Positions 18,280 to 26,546 of a stretch of DNA of 64,000 nucleotides are shown piece after piece (position 1 is the stretch's first letter; each line of letters begins with the position of its first letter). The stretch is from the NCBI RefSeq assembly GCF_004118855.1, contig NZ_PDKF01000014.1, positions 1 through 64,000 on the forward strand, written 5' to 3'. Source of the stretch: Arcobacter sp. CECT 8983. GTDB taxonomy: Bacteria > Campylobacterota > Campylobacteria > Campylobacterales > Arcobacteraceae. Both the position numbers and the translations under genes were made by a program. The notes beneath the pieces were generated by a model. It had not been told where the DNA came from. It saw only the letters and a program-made list of their open reading frames with translations, and ran no database searches.

Positions 18280-20370
18280 ATGAAATTAAGCAAATTCACA
18301 TCTGTTTGTTTAGCAACTATTAGTTTAACAACAGTTCTAAATGCAACAGAAAAACTAAATGAAATAACGATTATGGGAGATAAACTTGATAGAAGTTTAC
18401 AGGAAAGTACCTCAAGTATTCAGGTATTTGACAGCAAGCTTTTAGAAAACAATACAAACTATGAAGACCTTTCAGGTGTAATCAATCAAAGTGCAAATGT
18501 ACAATCTACAGGCTGGGGATATAAAATTAGAGGAATTGATTCATATGATACAAACACAGGTATTGGAACAACAAACTTTACATTAGATGGAGCACCACTT
18601 AGTTTTTTTTCCATTTCTGCTGATACTTTAACAACTTGGGATATGGAACAAGTTGAAATATTAAGAGGACCTCAATCAACTTCACAAGGAAGAAACTCGC
18701 TTGCAGGAGCAGTAGTTTTAAAAACAAAAGATCCAGAATTTAATCATAAAGGAAAGGGAAGAATATCATATGGCTCATACAATTCACAATCCCTTTCATT
18801 AATGCAAACAGGACCAATTACAGAAAACTTAGCTTTTAGATTAACTGCTCAAAGAAAAGGAAGTGATGGATATCTTGAAAATAAGAATTTAAATGAAGAT
18901 GATTTTTCAGAAAATAGAAGTTTAAACTTAAGAGGAAAACTTCTTTATTTAATTGGTGATGATAGTCAAGTACTATTTACAACTTCACATACAAATAAAA
19001 ATGATAATGGTAATACTTTAGTTACAGGTGATCCAGAAAAAAGAATCAATATTTGGAATACTGATGGATATTATCAAACAAAAGTTAATACTCATTCCTT
19101 AGAATACAAAACATATTTAAATGAAAAATGGGATTTCAAAGCTATTACAACTTTTACTGATACTGACCACGATAGAAAAACAGATAGAGATGAAGACCGT
19201 GGTTTATCAACTATTGATATGGAAAATGAAAATAAAGATTTTACTCAAGAATTTAGAGTAGATTATAAAGGTGATAAACTAAAAGCAAGTATTGGACTAT
19301 ATTATGCAAATGGGAAAAATGACAGAACTTATAATATTACAGATGCAGATGCTAGTAGTCTTTTTGCAGGATTAAAAATAAAATATGATCAATCTACATA
19401 TGAAGAGTTTCATAACTATGCACTGTTTTTAAATTCAGACTATCAATTAACTGATAAGTTAACAATTATAACAGGATTAAGAGCAGATAGAGATAAAAGA
19501 GAAAATACTTCAGATTTAGCTATTAAAAGAAGCGTAGATTTAGGTGCTGGTATAAATGGTGTTGTAGATAATGCAATTAATAACCTTGTTGGTCCAGGTA
19601 ATGATAAAGCTGAGAGTAAACTTGATAATATCCTTCCAAAAATAGGATTTAACTATAAATTAACTGAAAATATTAATACTGGATTTACATATTCTAAAGG
19701 GTATAGACCTGGGGGAGTTTCTGTTAACCCAGTGCAAGGTAGTTCAAAACAGTATGATGCAGAGTTTACAAATAATTATGAATTATCATTTAAAAGTAAA
19801 TGGTTAGATGATGCTTTAATTGCTAATGCAAATATCTTCTATACTAAATGGGAAGATAGACAATTAAGTGTTTCTGGAAACTCTGGACTTGCAGAAGATG
19901 AATATATTGAAAATGCAGGAGAATCAGAACTAAAAGGTTTAGAACTTGAAGCTACTTACTATATAAATCCTAAATTTAGATTAAATACAAGTCTAGGATA
20001 TATTGACACTGAATACAAAAAATATGAAAACAATGGAACAAATTATGCAGGCAATGAGTTTGCACAAACACCAAACTTTACAGCTAATACGGGAGTATAT
20101 TGGGAAAATGATCAAAATGTTTATTTAGCAACAAACTTAAGATATTCAGGGAGTTCATATGCTAATAGTGAAAATACATTAAAAGTTAGCCCTTATACAG
20201 TTGTTGATACAAAAATTGGTTATAAACAAAAAGATTGGGAAATCTCTTTATTTGCAAATAATCTATTTGATAAAACATACTATACAGATAAGCAAAAATC
20301 AGGTTCTAACTATAGATATAGAGTAGGAGCTCCAAGAGTAGTTGGTATTAACTTTGAATATAAATGGTGA
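18280..20370 (+). CDS. TonB-dependent outer-membrane receptor
   Basis: A 696-residue receptor. Signal peptide to about residue 22 (VLNA before TEK), a TonB-box-like NEITIMG near residue 28, plug domain with VEILRGPQSTSQGRNSLAG (the usual RGPQ-xxxxG-x-N/D-x-GG motif), then a barrel with the typical receptor strands (FTYSKGYRPGG) and C-terminal aromatic ending INFEYKW. It probably imports a ferric siderophore. It follows the response regulator/kinase pair and precedes two DUF3649-PepSY modules, giving receptor plus inner-membrane reductase as a functional set. AAGGAAA ribosome site. Confidence 0.93.
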   Translation: MKLSKFTSVCLATISLTTVLNATEKLNEITIMGDKLDRSLQESTSSIQVFDSKLLENNTNYEDLSGVINQSANVQSTGWGYKIRGIDSYDTNTGIGTTNFTLDGAPLSFFSISADTLTTWDMEQVEILRGPQSTSQGRNSLAGAVVLKTKDPEFNHKGKGRISYGSYNSQSLSLMQTGPITENLAFRLTAQRKGSDGYLENKNLNEDDFSENRSLNLRGKLLYLIGDDSQVLFTTSHTNKNDNGNTLVTGDPEKRINIWNTDGYYQTKVNTHSLEYKTYLNEKWDFKAITTFTDTDHDRKTDRDEDRGLSTIDMENENKDFTQEFRVDYKGDKLKASIGLYYANGKNDRTYNITDADASSLFAGLKIKYDQSTYEEFHNYALFLNSDYQLTDKLTIITGLRADRDKRENTSDLAIKRSVDLGAGINGVVDNAINNLVGPGNDKAESKLDNILPKIGFNYKLTENINTGFTYSKGYRPGGVSVNPVQGSSKQYDAEFTNNYELSFKSKWLDDALIANANIFYTKWEDRQLSVSGNSGLAEDEYIENAGESELKGLELEATYYINPKFRLNTSLGYIDTEYKKYENNGTNYAGNEFAQTPNFTANTGVYWENDQNVYLATNLRYSGSSYANSENTLKVSPYTVVDTKIGYKQKDWEISLFANNLFDKTYYTDKQKSGSNYRYRVGAPRVVGINFEYKW

Positions 20371-20385
20371 TTTTTTACCATTTAT
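20360..20385 (+). terminator. Hairpin overlapping the receptor stop codon
   Basis: ATAAATGGT (20360-20368) pairs with ACCATTTAT (20377-20385) over an 8-base T-rich loop. There is no trailing T run, so it may be an RNA-processing or attenuation stem that lowers expression of the downstream membrane genes rather than a full terminator. Confidence 0.4.
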
Positions 20386-20408
20386 AAAAAGATTTAAAAG
20401 GAATTATC

Positions 20409-20696
20409 ATTAATTTAAATATTTTAAAAAAAGACAATAATAATGAACTTGGATTCTTAAGAATAAGTCTATCTCTTTTTGGAGGATTGGCAGTTGCATA
20501 TCTTTGTATTATGTATATTACAACTTTTTTGACTTTTAGTACTTTCGAAAATATTGTAATAGCAATTATTCTTCTTCCAGTTTTCTGGTCAATTTTTGCA
20601 CTTTGGATTGTAATGTCTAAAACTAAATTAAATGCAATCTTAAAAACATTGATTCCATTTATATTATTTTATTCACTACTTTATATAATAGGTTAG
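20409..20696 (+). CDS. Small DUF3649-like membrane protein, apparent AUU start
   Basis: A ~95-residue three-helix inner-membrane protein related to the one at 22385-22705: both contain FGGL-x-V-x-YL in helix 1 and an LW-x-V/A-xx-SKTKL/SHTKL motif after helix 2. Small proteins of this sort (DUF3649) accompany PepSY iron-reductase-like genes. The first standard start codon in frame is TTG at 20487, which would cut helix 1 in half. The frame is open from 20388 and has no ATG, GTG or TTG before that. AAAGGA at 20397-20402 stands 6 bases before ATT at 20409, the best start. A frameshift or sequencing error is the alternative. Confidence 0.65.
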   Translation: MNLNILKKDNNNELGFLRISLSLFGGLAVAYLCIMYITTFLTFSTFENIVIAIILLPVFWSIFALWIVMSKTKLNAILKTLIPFILFYSLLYIIG

Positions 20697-20699
20697 ATA

Positions 20700-22250
20700 A
20701 TGAAAAAGAAACTATTTAATATTCATAAACTAATTGGGATAAATATACTTTTATTTTTCTTCATCTCACTTTTTTTTGGTATTTTAACAATTTTTCAACC
20801 TTATATTAATTTATGGGAAGATGCAAAAAAACATATACCAAATATTGCCTTTAAAGATATAGATTTAAACCAATGTGTTAAACAAATACCCCAAAGAACC
20901 TATTTTGGAGAAAATGGCAAAAAAGTTAGAAGTGATTTAATAAAATTAACTCTGCCTGCATTGGAAGTAAAAGCAACAAACCTAATGATTGTTAAAAATA
21001 GACCAAACTTTCATTTAGACCCAAATACATGTAAAAGAGTTAGACAAAAATCATTCACTATTTCAAAGTTTTTTGACAAAATTCATACTGGTGCAATCTT
21101 TAATTCAATTATATTTAAAATCATATTTGGCTTTATGTCTGTAGCAGTTGTATTTTTATGCTTAAGTGGAATTTTATTGATTATAAAAAATAAATATAAA
21201 AATGCAAAAACAAAAACAGTAAGAGGCTTCTTTGCAAAATACCATAGACTTTTGTCTTTATATACCTTACCTTTTATTCTTATATTTGGTATTACAGGAG
21301 CCTTATTTAATTTAGGTGTTTATAGTTCACCTTTACTAACAAGTTATTTTACCAATGGTAAAACTGCAAATATTTTAAAAGTAAAAAAAAATATTCTAGT
21401 TGATCCTGATTTAAAACCTATAAAAAAAACCCAATATACAAAAACTATGGATTTAAATAAACTTTATAAAAAAGCTTTAAATGAATTTGACAATATAAGG
21501 TTTTATGAAATTCAACTATACAATCTAAATGACATAAATACAAGGGTAAAATTCATTGGATATGAACCTAAAAATATATTTGTAAGCTCTATGACAAATG
21601 AATCATATGTAGTATTAAATGGTGCTACTGGAAAAGTAATAGATAAAAAATTTGCAAAAGATGGAACTTTTGCAGAGAAGACTTTAGATTCAATTTTTTA
21701 CCTTCATTACCTAAGAACTTTTAGTGATATTCCAAGAATAATTTTTGGTTTAATTTGTATTGTTATTCTTTTTGGACTTGTTTATTCAGCCTTTTTATGG
21801 CTATTTAGACAAAAGAAAGACAGCTTTACTTATAAAGTATTAAAACCTATTTCTTTTACAATTATTTTAGGTTCTATTATTAGTAGTTCTGCCCTATTTT
21901 TAACTGCATGGACAATACCTAAAAAGTATATGCATTTTTATTTAATTGATTCACTTTTTAGTACTCAAGAAGTAATTTTTTATGCAACATTTATACTGGT
22001 ATTTATATTTATTTTAATAAAGAAGAACATATATATTGTATCAAAGTACTCCTCTTTAGTTGCAGGAATATTCTTAATACTTTCTGTTTTAGCTCATCAA
22101 TTATTTAGTGGCTTTAACTTTATTACACTTTTTGCTAAAGACCTATATATAATTGGATTCGTTGATATCACTTTATTAATATTAGGATTAATTTATATTT
22201 TTATTTACTTTAAACTTCCAATAAAATATTTTGATTTTGAAGCAAAATAA
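20700..22250 (+). CDS. PepSY-domain membrane protein (FoxB/PiuB-like iron-siderophore reductase candidate)
   Basis: A 516-residue inner-membrane protein of the PepSY-associated TM family. Helices are seen near residues 13-33, 140-160, 180-205, 345-370 and several near the C-terminus, with two periplasmic PepSY-type regions between. Histidines at helix ends (IHKLIG near 9, KYHRLLSLY, LHYLRTF) are suited to bind heme b. In Pseudomonas such proteins (FoxB, PiuB) reduce ferric siderophores and release iron. ATG follows the small membrane gene by 3 bases; same operon as the upstream receptor. Confidence 0.82.
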   Translation: MKKKLFNIHKLIGINILLFFFISLFFGILTIFQPYINLWEDAKKHIPNIAFKDIDLNQCVKQIPQRTYFGENGKKVRSDLIKLTLPALEVKATNLMIVKNRPNFHLDPNTCKRVRQKSFTISKFFDKIHTGAIFNSIIFKIIFGFMSVAVVFLCLSGILLIIKNKYKNAKTKTVRGFFAKYHRLLSLYTLPFILIFGITGALFNLGVYSSPLLTSYFTNGKTANILKVKKNILVDPDLKPIKKTQYTKTMDLNKLYKKALNEFDNIRFYEIQLYNLNDINTRVKFIGYEPKNIFVSSMTNESYVVLNGATGKVIDKKFAKDGTFAEKTLDSIFYLHYLRTFSDIPRIIFGLICIVILFGLVYSAFLWLFRQKKDSFTYKVLKPISFTIILGSIISSSALFLTAWTIPKKYMHFYLIDSLFSTQEVIFYATFILVFIFILIKKNIYIVSKYSSLVAGIFLILSVLAHQLFSGFNFITLFAKDLYIIGFVDITLLILGLIYIFIYFKLPIKYFDFEAK

Positions 22251-22253
22251 TCT

Positions 22254-22289
22254 TTTAGTTGAGTCTGCTTTTAGTAGTACTCAACTAAA
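22254..22289 (+). terminator. 11-bp stem after first PepSY gene
   Basis: TTTAGTTGAGT (22254-22264) pairs perfectly with ACTCAACTAAA (22279-22289) around 14 bases. It lies right after the PepSY stop and before a Fur box, so it separates two transcription units. No clear T tract. Confidence 0.5.
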
Positions 22290-22347
22290 TGCTATAAAAT
22301 TTTACTTATCATGGTAAAAAATATATTAAGTCTTTTTTTACTTTAAT

Positions 22348-22362
22348 TGATTATAATTCTCA
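22348..22362. promoter_or_regulatory. Fur box with embedded -10 (second DUF3649-PepSY module)
   Basis: TGATTATAATTCTCA matches the 7-1-7 Fur model at 12 of 14 positions. The TATAAT hexamer inside it (22352-22357) would serve as the -10 box, so Fur binding would block RNA polymerase. The same sequence, with 7 more identical bases, lies before the TonB operon at 34186. Confidence 0.75.
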
Positions 22363-22384
22363 AAATTAAATAAAGGTAGTATTT

Positions 22385-22705
22385 TTGAAACAGAATTTTA
22401 AATCTATTTATAAGAATTTATCAATTCCAGAAAAAAGTGGCAAAAATATTGGTTTACTTAGAACTTTATGTTCTATTTTTGGTGGTTTACTTGTGTCGTA
22501 TTTATCTATGACTTTACTAACTTTTTTGACACCTATTCCCTTAGGAGAATCTTTAGTAATTCCAATATATTTTTATACTTTATTATGGGCTGTGCTTTCT
22601 TTTTGGATAGCACTATCTCACACAAAACTAATTGCACTTAAAAGGGTATTTATTCCTAGTTTCATTTGTATAATTGCAATTTTATTTTTTATTTTAGGAA
22701 GCTAG
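22385..22705 (+). CDS. DUF3649-like small membrane protein
   Basis: A 106-residue inner-membrane protein with three helices (about 24-50, 58-80, 86-104). Related to the product at 20409. Starts at TTG (22385) with AAGG 8 bases upstream; the frame gives no better start. Such proteins are found beside PepSY-associated TM proteins and TonB receptors in Proteobacteria; their function is unknown, perhaps a small subunit of the reductase. First gene of a Fur-controlled unit with the PepSY gene 3 bases later. Confidence 0.75.
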   Translation: MKQNFKSIYKNLSIPEKSGKNIGLLRTLCSIFGGLLVSYLSMTLLTFLTPIPLGESLVIPIYFYTLLWAVLSFWIALSHTKLIALKRVFIPSFICIIAILFFILGS

Positions 22706-22708
22706 TTT

Positions 22709-24274
22709 ATGAAAAATGTAAATAAGTTATTTAAACAAAGATTACAAAGAATACATGTAAGTGTAGGAATTAGCGCCTCTTTATTTATGTATATGTGCGT
22801 ATTTTTTGGTATTTTTGCAATTTTCTTACCATATATTCAAACATGGGAAAAACCTTCAAGACACTTTGAAGCTGCAAATATCAAAGAGATAAACTATTCA
22901 AAGATGATTGACCCCGTTATTAGTGATCCAAATTTTCCTACAAATAATATCATTATAGAACTGCCAGGATATTTTAATGACCCAGCTTTAAAAGTTAATC
23001 ATATGTTTGTAGAACCAGTTGTTTTCAATCCAAAAACAATGCAAAGAGTTGATGATGAAGGCGATAATTCTCAACTTGCAAGATTTTTAAACCATATGCA
23101 CTATGGAAGACCTTTTATGACTGCTGGATATGTTGTATTTGGTTTAGTTGCAGTATCAGTTATGCTTTTAATTATTGGTGGTTTAATTCAAGTTTATCAT
23201 TTAAAGTATAATAATAATCCTAAAAATCATCAAGGAAAGTTTTCTAAATATCATAGAAAAGTTTTTATCTGGTTATTTGCTCCTTTTGTAATAGTTACAC
23301 TTACAGGAGCTTATATGAATATTGGATATACAGGCTCAACTTTAATGACATATATCTCTTCAAAGGGTGAAATCTCAAATACTTGGCAAGCAGTTGGTCC
23401 TATATTAAGACCCCAAAGAGCTTTAGTAAAAAGAAATGATGAGCAAGTTTCTATGCTTCCTATTAGTGAGCTTATTCAAAAAGCAGAAGATGTAAATCCA
23501 AGTATTAACTTTGACAAAATAAAACTAATCAACTGGAAAGATAGTTCTGCCCAAGTTGAACTTACGGGATATAATCCAAACTTTCCATTTCTAAATGGAG
23601 TTTATAATAATCCAGTTGTTGTTTTAAGTGGTGTTGATGGAAGTTTAATTGAGTATAAAAAAGTACTTGATGGAAACTGGACAAGTCTATTTGCAGATAC
23701 CTTATACTTCTTACACTTACTTTTTGGAGTTGATATTGTTGTAAGAACTATTATTGCAACAATAATGGCTATTTGTGGTATAGCAATTGGTTTTGGGGTA
23801 TTGCTTTTCTTAGAGAAAAAAGCTAAAAAATTTGATAATAAAATCCCTTTTTATCATTGGTTTGGAAAACTATCTTTAGCCGTTATGATTGGAGTTATTC
23901 CTGCAACTGGATTTATTTTTTTACTTCAATGGATTTTACCATTTGATTTACAAGATAGGATGTTTTGGCAAAAAGGATTATTCTTTATTGCTTGGCTTAG
24001 TACTTTAACTTGGGCTTTTTATAGAATTTGTTCCTTTAAAGCAGCAAAAGAGTTTTTAGTTTTAGGTGCGATTTTATTTATGATAACTCCACTTGTTCAT
24101 TTTTATGTATCAGGGTTTTCTCCTATTAGCCTATTTACAAACAATATGTTTATCATTTTAAATGTTGATATCGCTCTATTCATTTTTGGTTTTTTACTTT
24201 TACTTTTAGGATTTAAAATACCAAATAATAGAGAAGAGTTTAAACTTCTATTTTCTAAAAAAAAGGATAAATAA
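22709..24274 (+). CDS. PepSY-domain membrane protein (iron-siderophore reductase candidate), second copy
   Basis: A 521-residue paralogue of the product at 20700. It keeps the plan of N-terminal helix with His (RIHVSVGISASL), periplasmic region, helices with KYHRKVFIWLFAPFVIVTLTG, LHLLFGVDIVVR and a C-terminal bundle of helices. The conserved His at helix ends fits heme-b ligands. Likely role is reduction of ferric chelates at the periplasmic face of the inner membrane. Its stop overlaps the next start by one base (TAATG), so the three genes are translated as a unit. Confidence 0.82.
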   Translation: MKNVNKLFKQRLQRIHVSVGISASLFMYMCVFFGIFAIFLPYIQTWEKPSRHFEAANIKEINYSKMIDPVISDPNFPTNNIIIELPGYFNDPALKVNHMFVEPVVFNPKTMQRVDDEGDNSQLARFLNHMHYGRPFMTAGYVVFGLVAVSVMLLIIGGLIQVYHLKYNNNPKNHQGKFSKYHRKVFIWLFAPFVIVTLTGAYMNIGYTGSTLMTYISSKGEISNTWQAVGPILRPQRALVKRNDEQVSMLPISELIQKAEDVNPSINFDKIKLINWKDSSAQVELTGYNPNFPFLNGVYNNPVVVLSGVDGSLIEYKKVLDGNWTSLFADTLYFLHLLFGVDIVVRTIIATIMAICGIAIGFGVLLFLEKKAKKFDNKIPFYHWFGKLSLAVMIGVIPATGFIFLLQWILPFDLQDRMFWQKGLFFIAWLSTLTWAFYRICSFKAAKEFLVLGAILFMITPLVHFYVSGFSPISLFTNNMFIILNVDIALFIFGFLLLLLGFKIPNNREEFKLLFSKKKDK

Positions 24275-24771
24275 TGAAAATAAAATCAATACTTGTTTTT
24301 TTACTATTAAGCATAAGTTTAAATGCACACACCTTACTTATGGATGTAATAGATAATGAAGACAATACAATTACAGTAGTTGGAGCCTTTAGTACAGGAG
24401 AAAAAACAGTAGGTGCTTTAGTAAAATTAGAGTCACTAGTTTCAGGAGAAGTTTTATTCCAAAAAAGACTTCCCGAGGAGAGTGAACTTACAATTGAAAT
24501 ACCAAAAGAACAGTACCAAGTTGTACTTGATGGAGGTCCAGGGCATACAGTTGTAAAAGAAGGTTTTGCACCCCTTGAAGGTTTTGCAAAAAAAGCATCA
24601 ATGGAAACTTCAAGTAAAAAACTTTCTCAAAACCAACAAGGAACAATAGTAAATACTTCTGTTATTGTACTATTTTCTATAGCTTTTATCCTTCTTGCTC
24701 TAACTTTATATTTTAGTGCTAGAAATACAAAAATGTTAACTGCACAAATAAAAAGTAAAAACCTACATTGA
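24274..24771 (+). CDS. Periplasmic protein with C-terminal membrane anchor, unknown function
   Basis: A 165-residue protein with a signal peptide (1-18, SLNA before HTLL), a ~90-residue beta-rich domain that resembles a small Ig/carboxypeptidase-regulatory fold (VVGAFSTGEKTVGALVKLES), a polar linker and one membrane helix (about 128-150) with a basic cytoplasmic end. The general plan resembles the small domain of DUF4198/NikL-type proteins found beside metal carriers. The mature protein starts with His, which could be a metal ligand. Third gene of the DUF3649-PepSY unit; its 3' end overlaps the convergent AraC gene by 9 bases. Confidence 0.65.
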   Translation: MKIKSILVFLLLSISLNAHTLLMDVIDNEDNTITVVGAFSTGEKTVGALVKLESLVSGEVLFQKRLPEESELTIEIPKEQYQVVLDGGPGHTVVKEGFAPLEGFAKKASMETSSKKLSQNQQGTIVNTSVIVLFSIAFILLALTLYFSARNTKMLTAQIKSKNLH

Positions 24772-25602
24772 AATAGCTAGATAAAAATCTAAGTCAATAA
24801 TTCCTTCATTTGTTAAATAAGAATCATTTTTATATATAATAAATGAAGGTTCAGTATTTGCTTCATAACCACTATTTATCAACCAATCAAAATAAACCCA
24901 AAAAATAAAATCTACAAACTCTGTTTTACTGCCACTAAAACTAAACCTAGCGCAGATTTGTTCTGGCATAGTAAGATAAGGAAAACTATCTTCTACTAAT
25001 TCTTCATCAAAAATAATTGCAGATACAAAACGACTATTTTCAAAATCTTTTAATGCTAAATTATCATGAAAAAAATTGATTTTATTGAAGTTTTTATATC
25101 CTTTTATTAAAATCCAAGTATTTAACTTCTCCCAAGAGTTATCAAACTCTTTTTTAGTTCCTTTATGTCTTATATAGTAAGCTTTTTTTGATTGAAATTT
25201 TAATATTTTAGGTTTAATATCTAACTTTTTTAGACTTTTTCTTAAAAAAATCTCTTTATATTCTCCATTTCTCCAACGTTTAGGAGTTGTTTTAAACATC
25301 TCTTTAAATACTCGAATAAATGCTGCTTGAGAAGAATAGCCACAATTTCTTGCAATATTTGAAATAGTTGAACTTTTGTTTGTTAAAAGTAAACTTGCTG
25401 CTTTTTGAAGTCTAACTTCTTTTATTGTTTCATAAATATTTTGTTCAAACTCTTCTTTAAATACTCTATGCATGTGAAATTTGCTAATACTTAAATTCAT
25501 ACTTAATTCATCAAGATTTATATCTGTACTAATATATCTATAAATATAGTGCATAACATCATTTGCAATTTGACTATGTCTTTTTAGAGTATCTTTTTTC
25601 AT
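24763..25602 (-). CDS. AraC-family regulator with GyrI-like ligand domain, second copy
   Basis: A 279-residue paralogue of the regulator at 1163: N-terminal double HTH (ISKFHMHRVFKEEFEQNIYE and ISNIARNCGYSSQAAFIRVF) and a C-terminal GyrI-like domain. An upstream ATG at 25638 exists, but the ATG at 25602 aligns with the paralogue (MKKDTLK/MKKETLE) and stands 6 bases after a TATAAT box (25609-25614), so the transcript is probably leaderless. Two direct repeats at 22-bp spacing lie between this promoter and the divergent YitT gene, which is therefore a likely target. Confidence 0.85.
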   Translation of the reverse strand: MKKDTLKRHSQIANDVMHYIYRYISTDINLDELSMNLSISKFHMHRVFKEEFEQNIYETIKEVRLQKAASLLLTNKSSTISNIARNCGYSSQAAFIRVFKEMFKTTPKRWRNGEYKEIFLRKSLKKLDIKPKILKFQSKKAYYIRHKGTKKEFDNSWEKLNTWILIKGYKNFNKINFFHDNLALKDFENSRFVSAIIFDEELVEDSFPYLTMPEQICARFSFSGSKTEFVDFIFWVYFDWLINSGYEANTEPSFIIYKNDSYLTNEGIIDLDFYLAISM

Positions 25603-25635
25603 AGAGTTATTATAACTTAATAAAATTATTTTAAG

Positions 25636-25670
25636 CAAGAATAGTAAATTTTTTAAACAAGAATAGTAAA
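25636..25670. promoter_or_regulatory. Two 13-bp direct repeats at 22-bp spacing between araC-like and yitT-like genes
   Basis: CAAGAATAGTAAA at 25636-25648 and again at 25658-25670. They lie between the -10 box of the AraC gene (25609-25614, minus) and the -10 of the YitT gene (TATAAT, 25692-25697, plus), and the distal copy overlaps the -35 region of the latter. Spacing equals that at the paralogous gene (1102-1151). Likely AraC operator acting on both genes. Confidence 0.65.
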
Positions 25671-25721
25671 GAAAAAACTATCTATTTTATCTATAATTCG
25701 AGCAAAAAAGGAACTTAAAAA

Positions 25722-26546
25722 TTGAAAAAACTTTTTTATCTAATTGCTGGCTCATTTATTATTGCTTATGCAACAACTACTTTCTTAAATCCAAATAGTG
25801 TTATTACAGGTGGAGGAGTAGGACTAGCTCAACTTTTACATGAGTTATTTCCTCAATTTACACTTGGTGTATGGATTGCCATTGTAAGTATTCCTCTAAT
25901 TTTAATTGGAATGAAATATTTTGGAAAATCTTTTGTATTTAAAACTTTAATTTCTATTACACTTATCTCTTTATTTACTGATCTTTTAAGGGAAGTTTTA
26001 AAAATACAACCTGCAACTGATGAGACTATTTTAGCAGCTATTTTTGGAGGTTTATTAGTAGGTTTAGGAGTTGGACTTATTCTTTTAGCAAAAGCTTCAA
26101 CAGGAGGAACAACTATTCTTGCAGAAGTTATAGCTCAAAAATGTAGCTTTAAAACTTCTCAAATACTTTTACTCATAGATGGACTTATTATGTTTTGGTC
26201 AATATTTGTTTATAATGACCTTGAAAAGTCACTATTTTCTGTGATAGGTATTTACATCACTTCTAGAATAATTGATATTTTATTATCAGGAAAGCCTGCT
26301 CAAAAATCTGTAACAATTGTTACAAATAGTGTAAGAGAATTAAGTAAAGAAATTGATGAGAAACTTGGAGAACATGGAACAATAGTTAATGGATACAATC
26401 TAAAACAAGAGAAAAGTAAGACTTTGATACTCGTACTTGTGGATATATCAAAATTACAACTTTTAAAAAGTATCACTAAAAAACATGATCAGGATGCTTT
26501 TTTAATTATACAGGAGGCTTCTGAACTTTATGGTAGAGAAGACTAA
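25722..26546 (+). CDS. YitT-family membrane protein
   Basis: A 274-residue protein with five or six N-terminal helices (to about residue 190; GGGVGLAQLL and GLLVGLGVGLILLAKASTGGTTI stretches typical of the DUF161/YitT repeat) and a C-terminal DUF2179-type cytoplasmic domain (VTIVTNSVRELSKEI onward). Start is TTG at 25722 with AAGGAA 8 bases upstream. The transported substrate of this family is not established. Divergent from the GyrI-type AraC gene and sharing its repeats. Overlaps the convergent kinase by 4 bases. Confidence 0.85.
   Translation: MKKLFYLIAGSFIIAYATTTFLNPNSVITGGGVGLAQLLHELFPQFTLGVWIAIVSIPLILIGMKYFGKSFVFKTLISITLISLFTDLLREVLKIQPATDETILAAIFGGLLVGLGVGLILLAKASTGGTTILAEVIAQKCSFKTSQILLLIDGLIMFWSIFVYNDLEKSLFSVIGIYITSRIIDILLSGKPAQKSVTIVTNSVRELSKEIDEKLGEHGTIVNGYNLKQEKSKTLILVLVDISKLQLLKSITKKHDQDAFLIIQEASELYGRED

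Noticed and set aside
20700-24274. PepSY proteins as peptidases or peptidase inhibitors
   Set aside because: No HExxH or other protease motif; the TM arrangement with helix-end histidines and receptor context fit the FoxB/PiuB reductase family.
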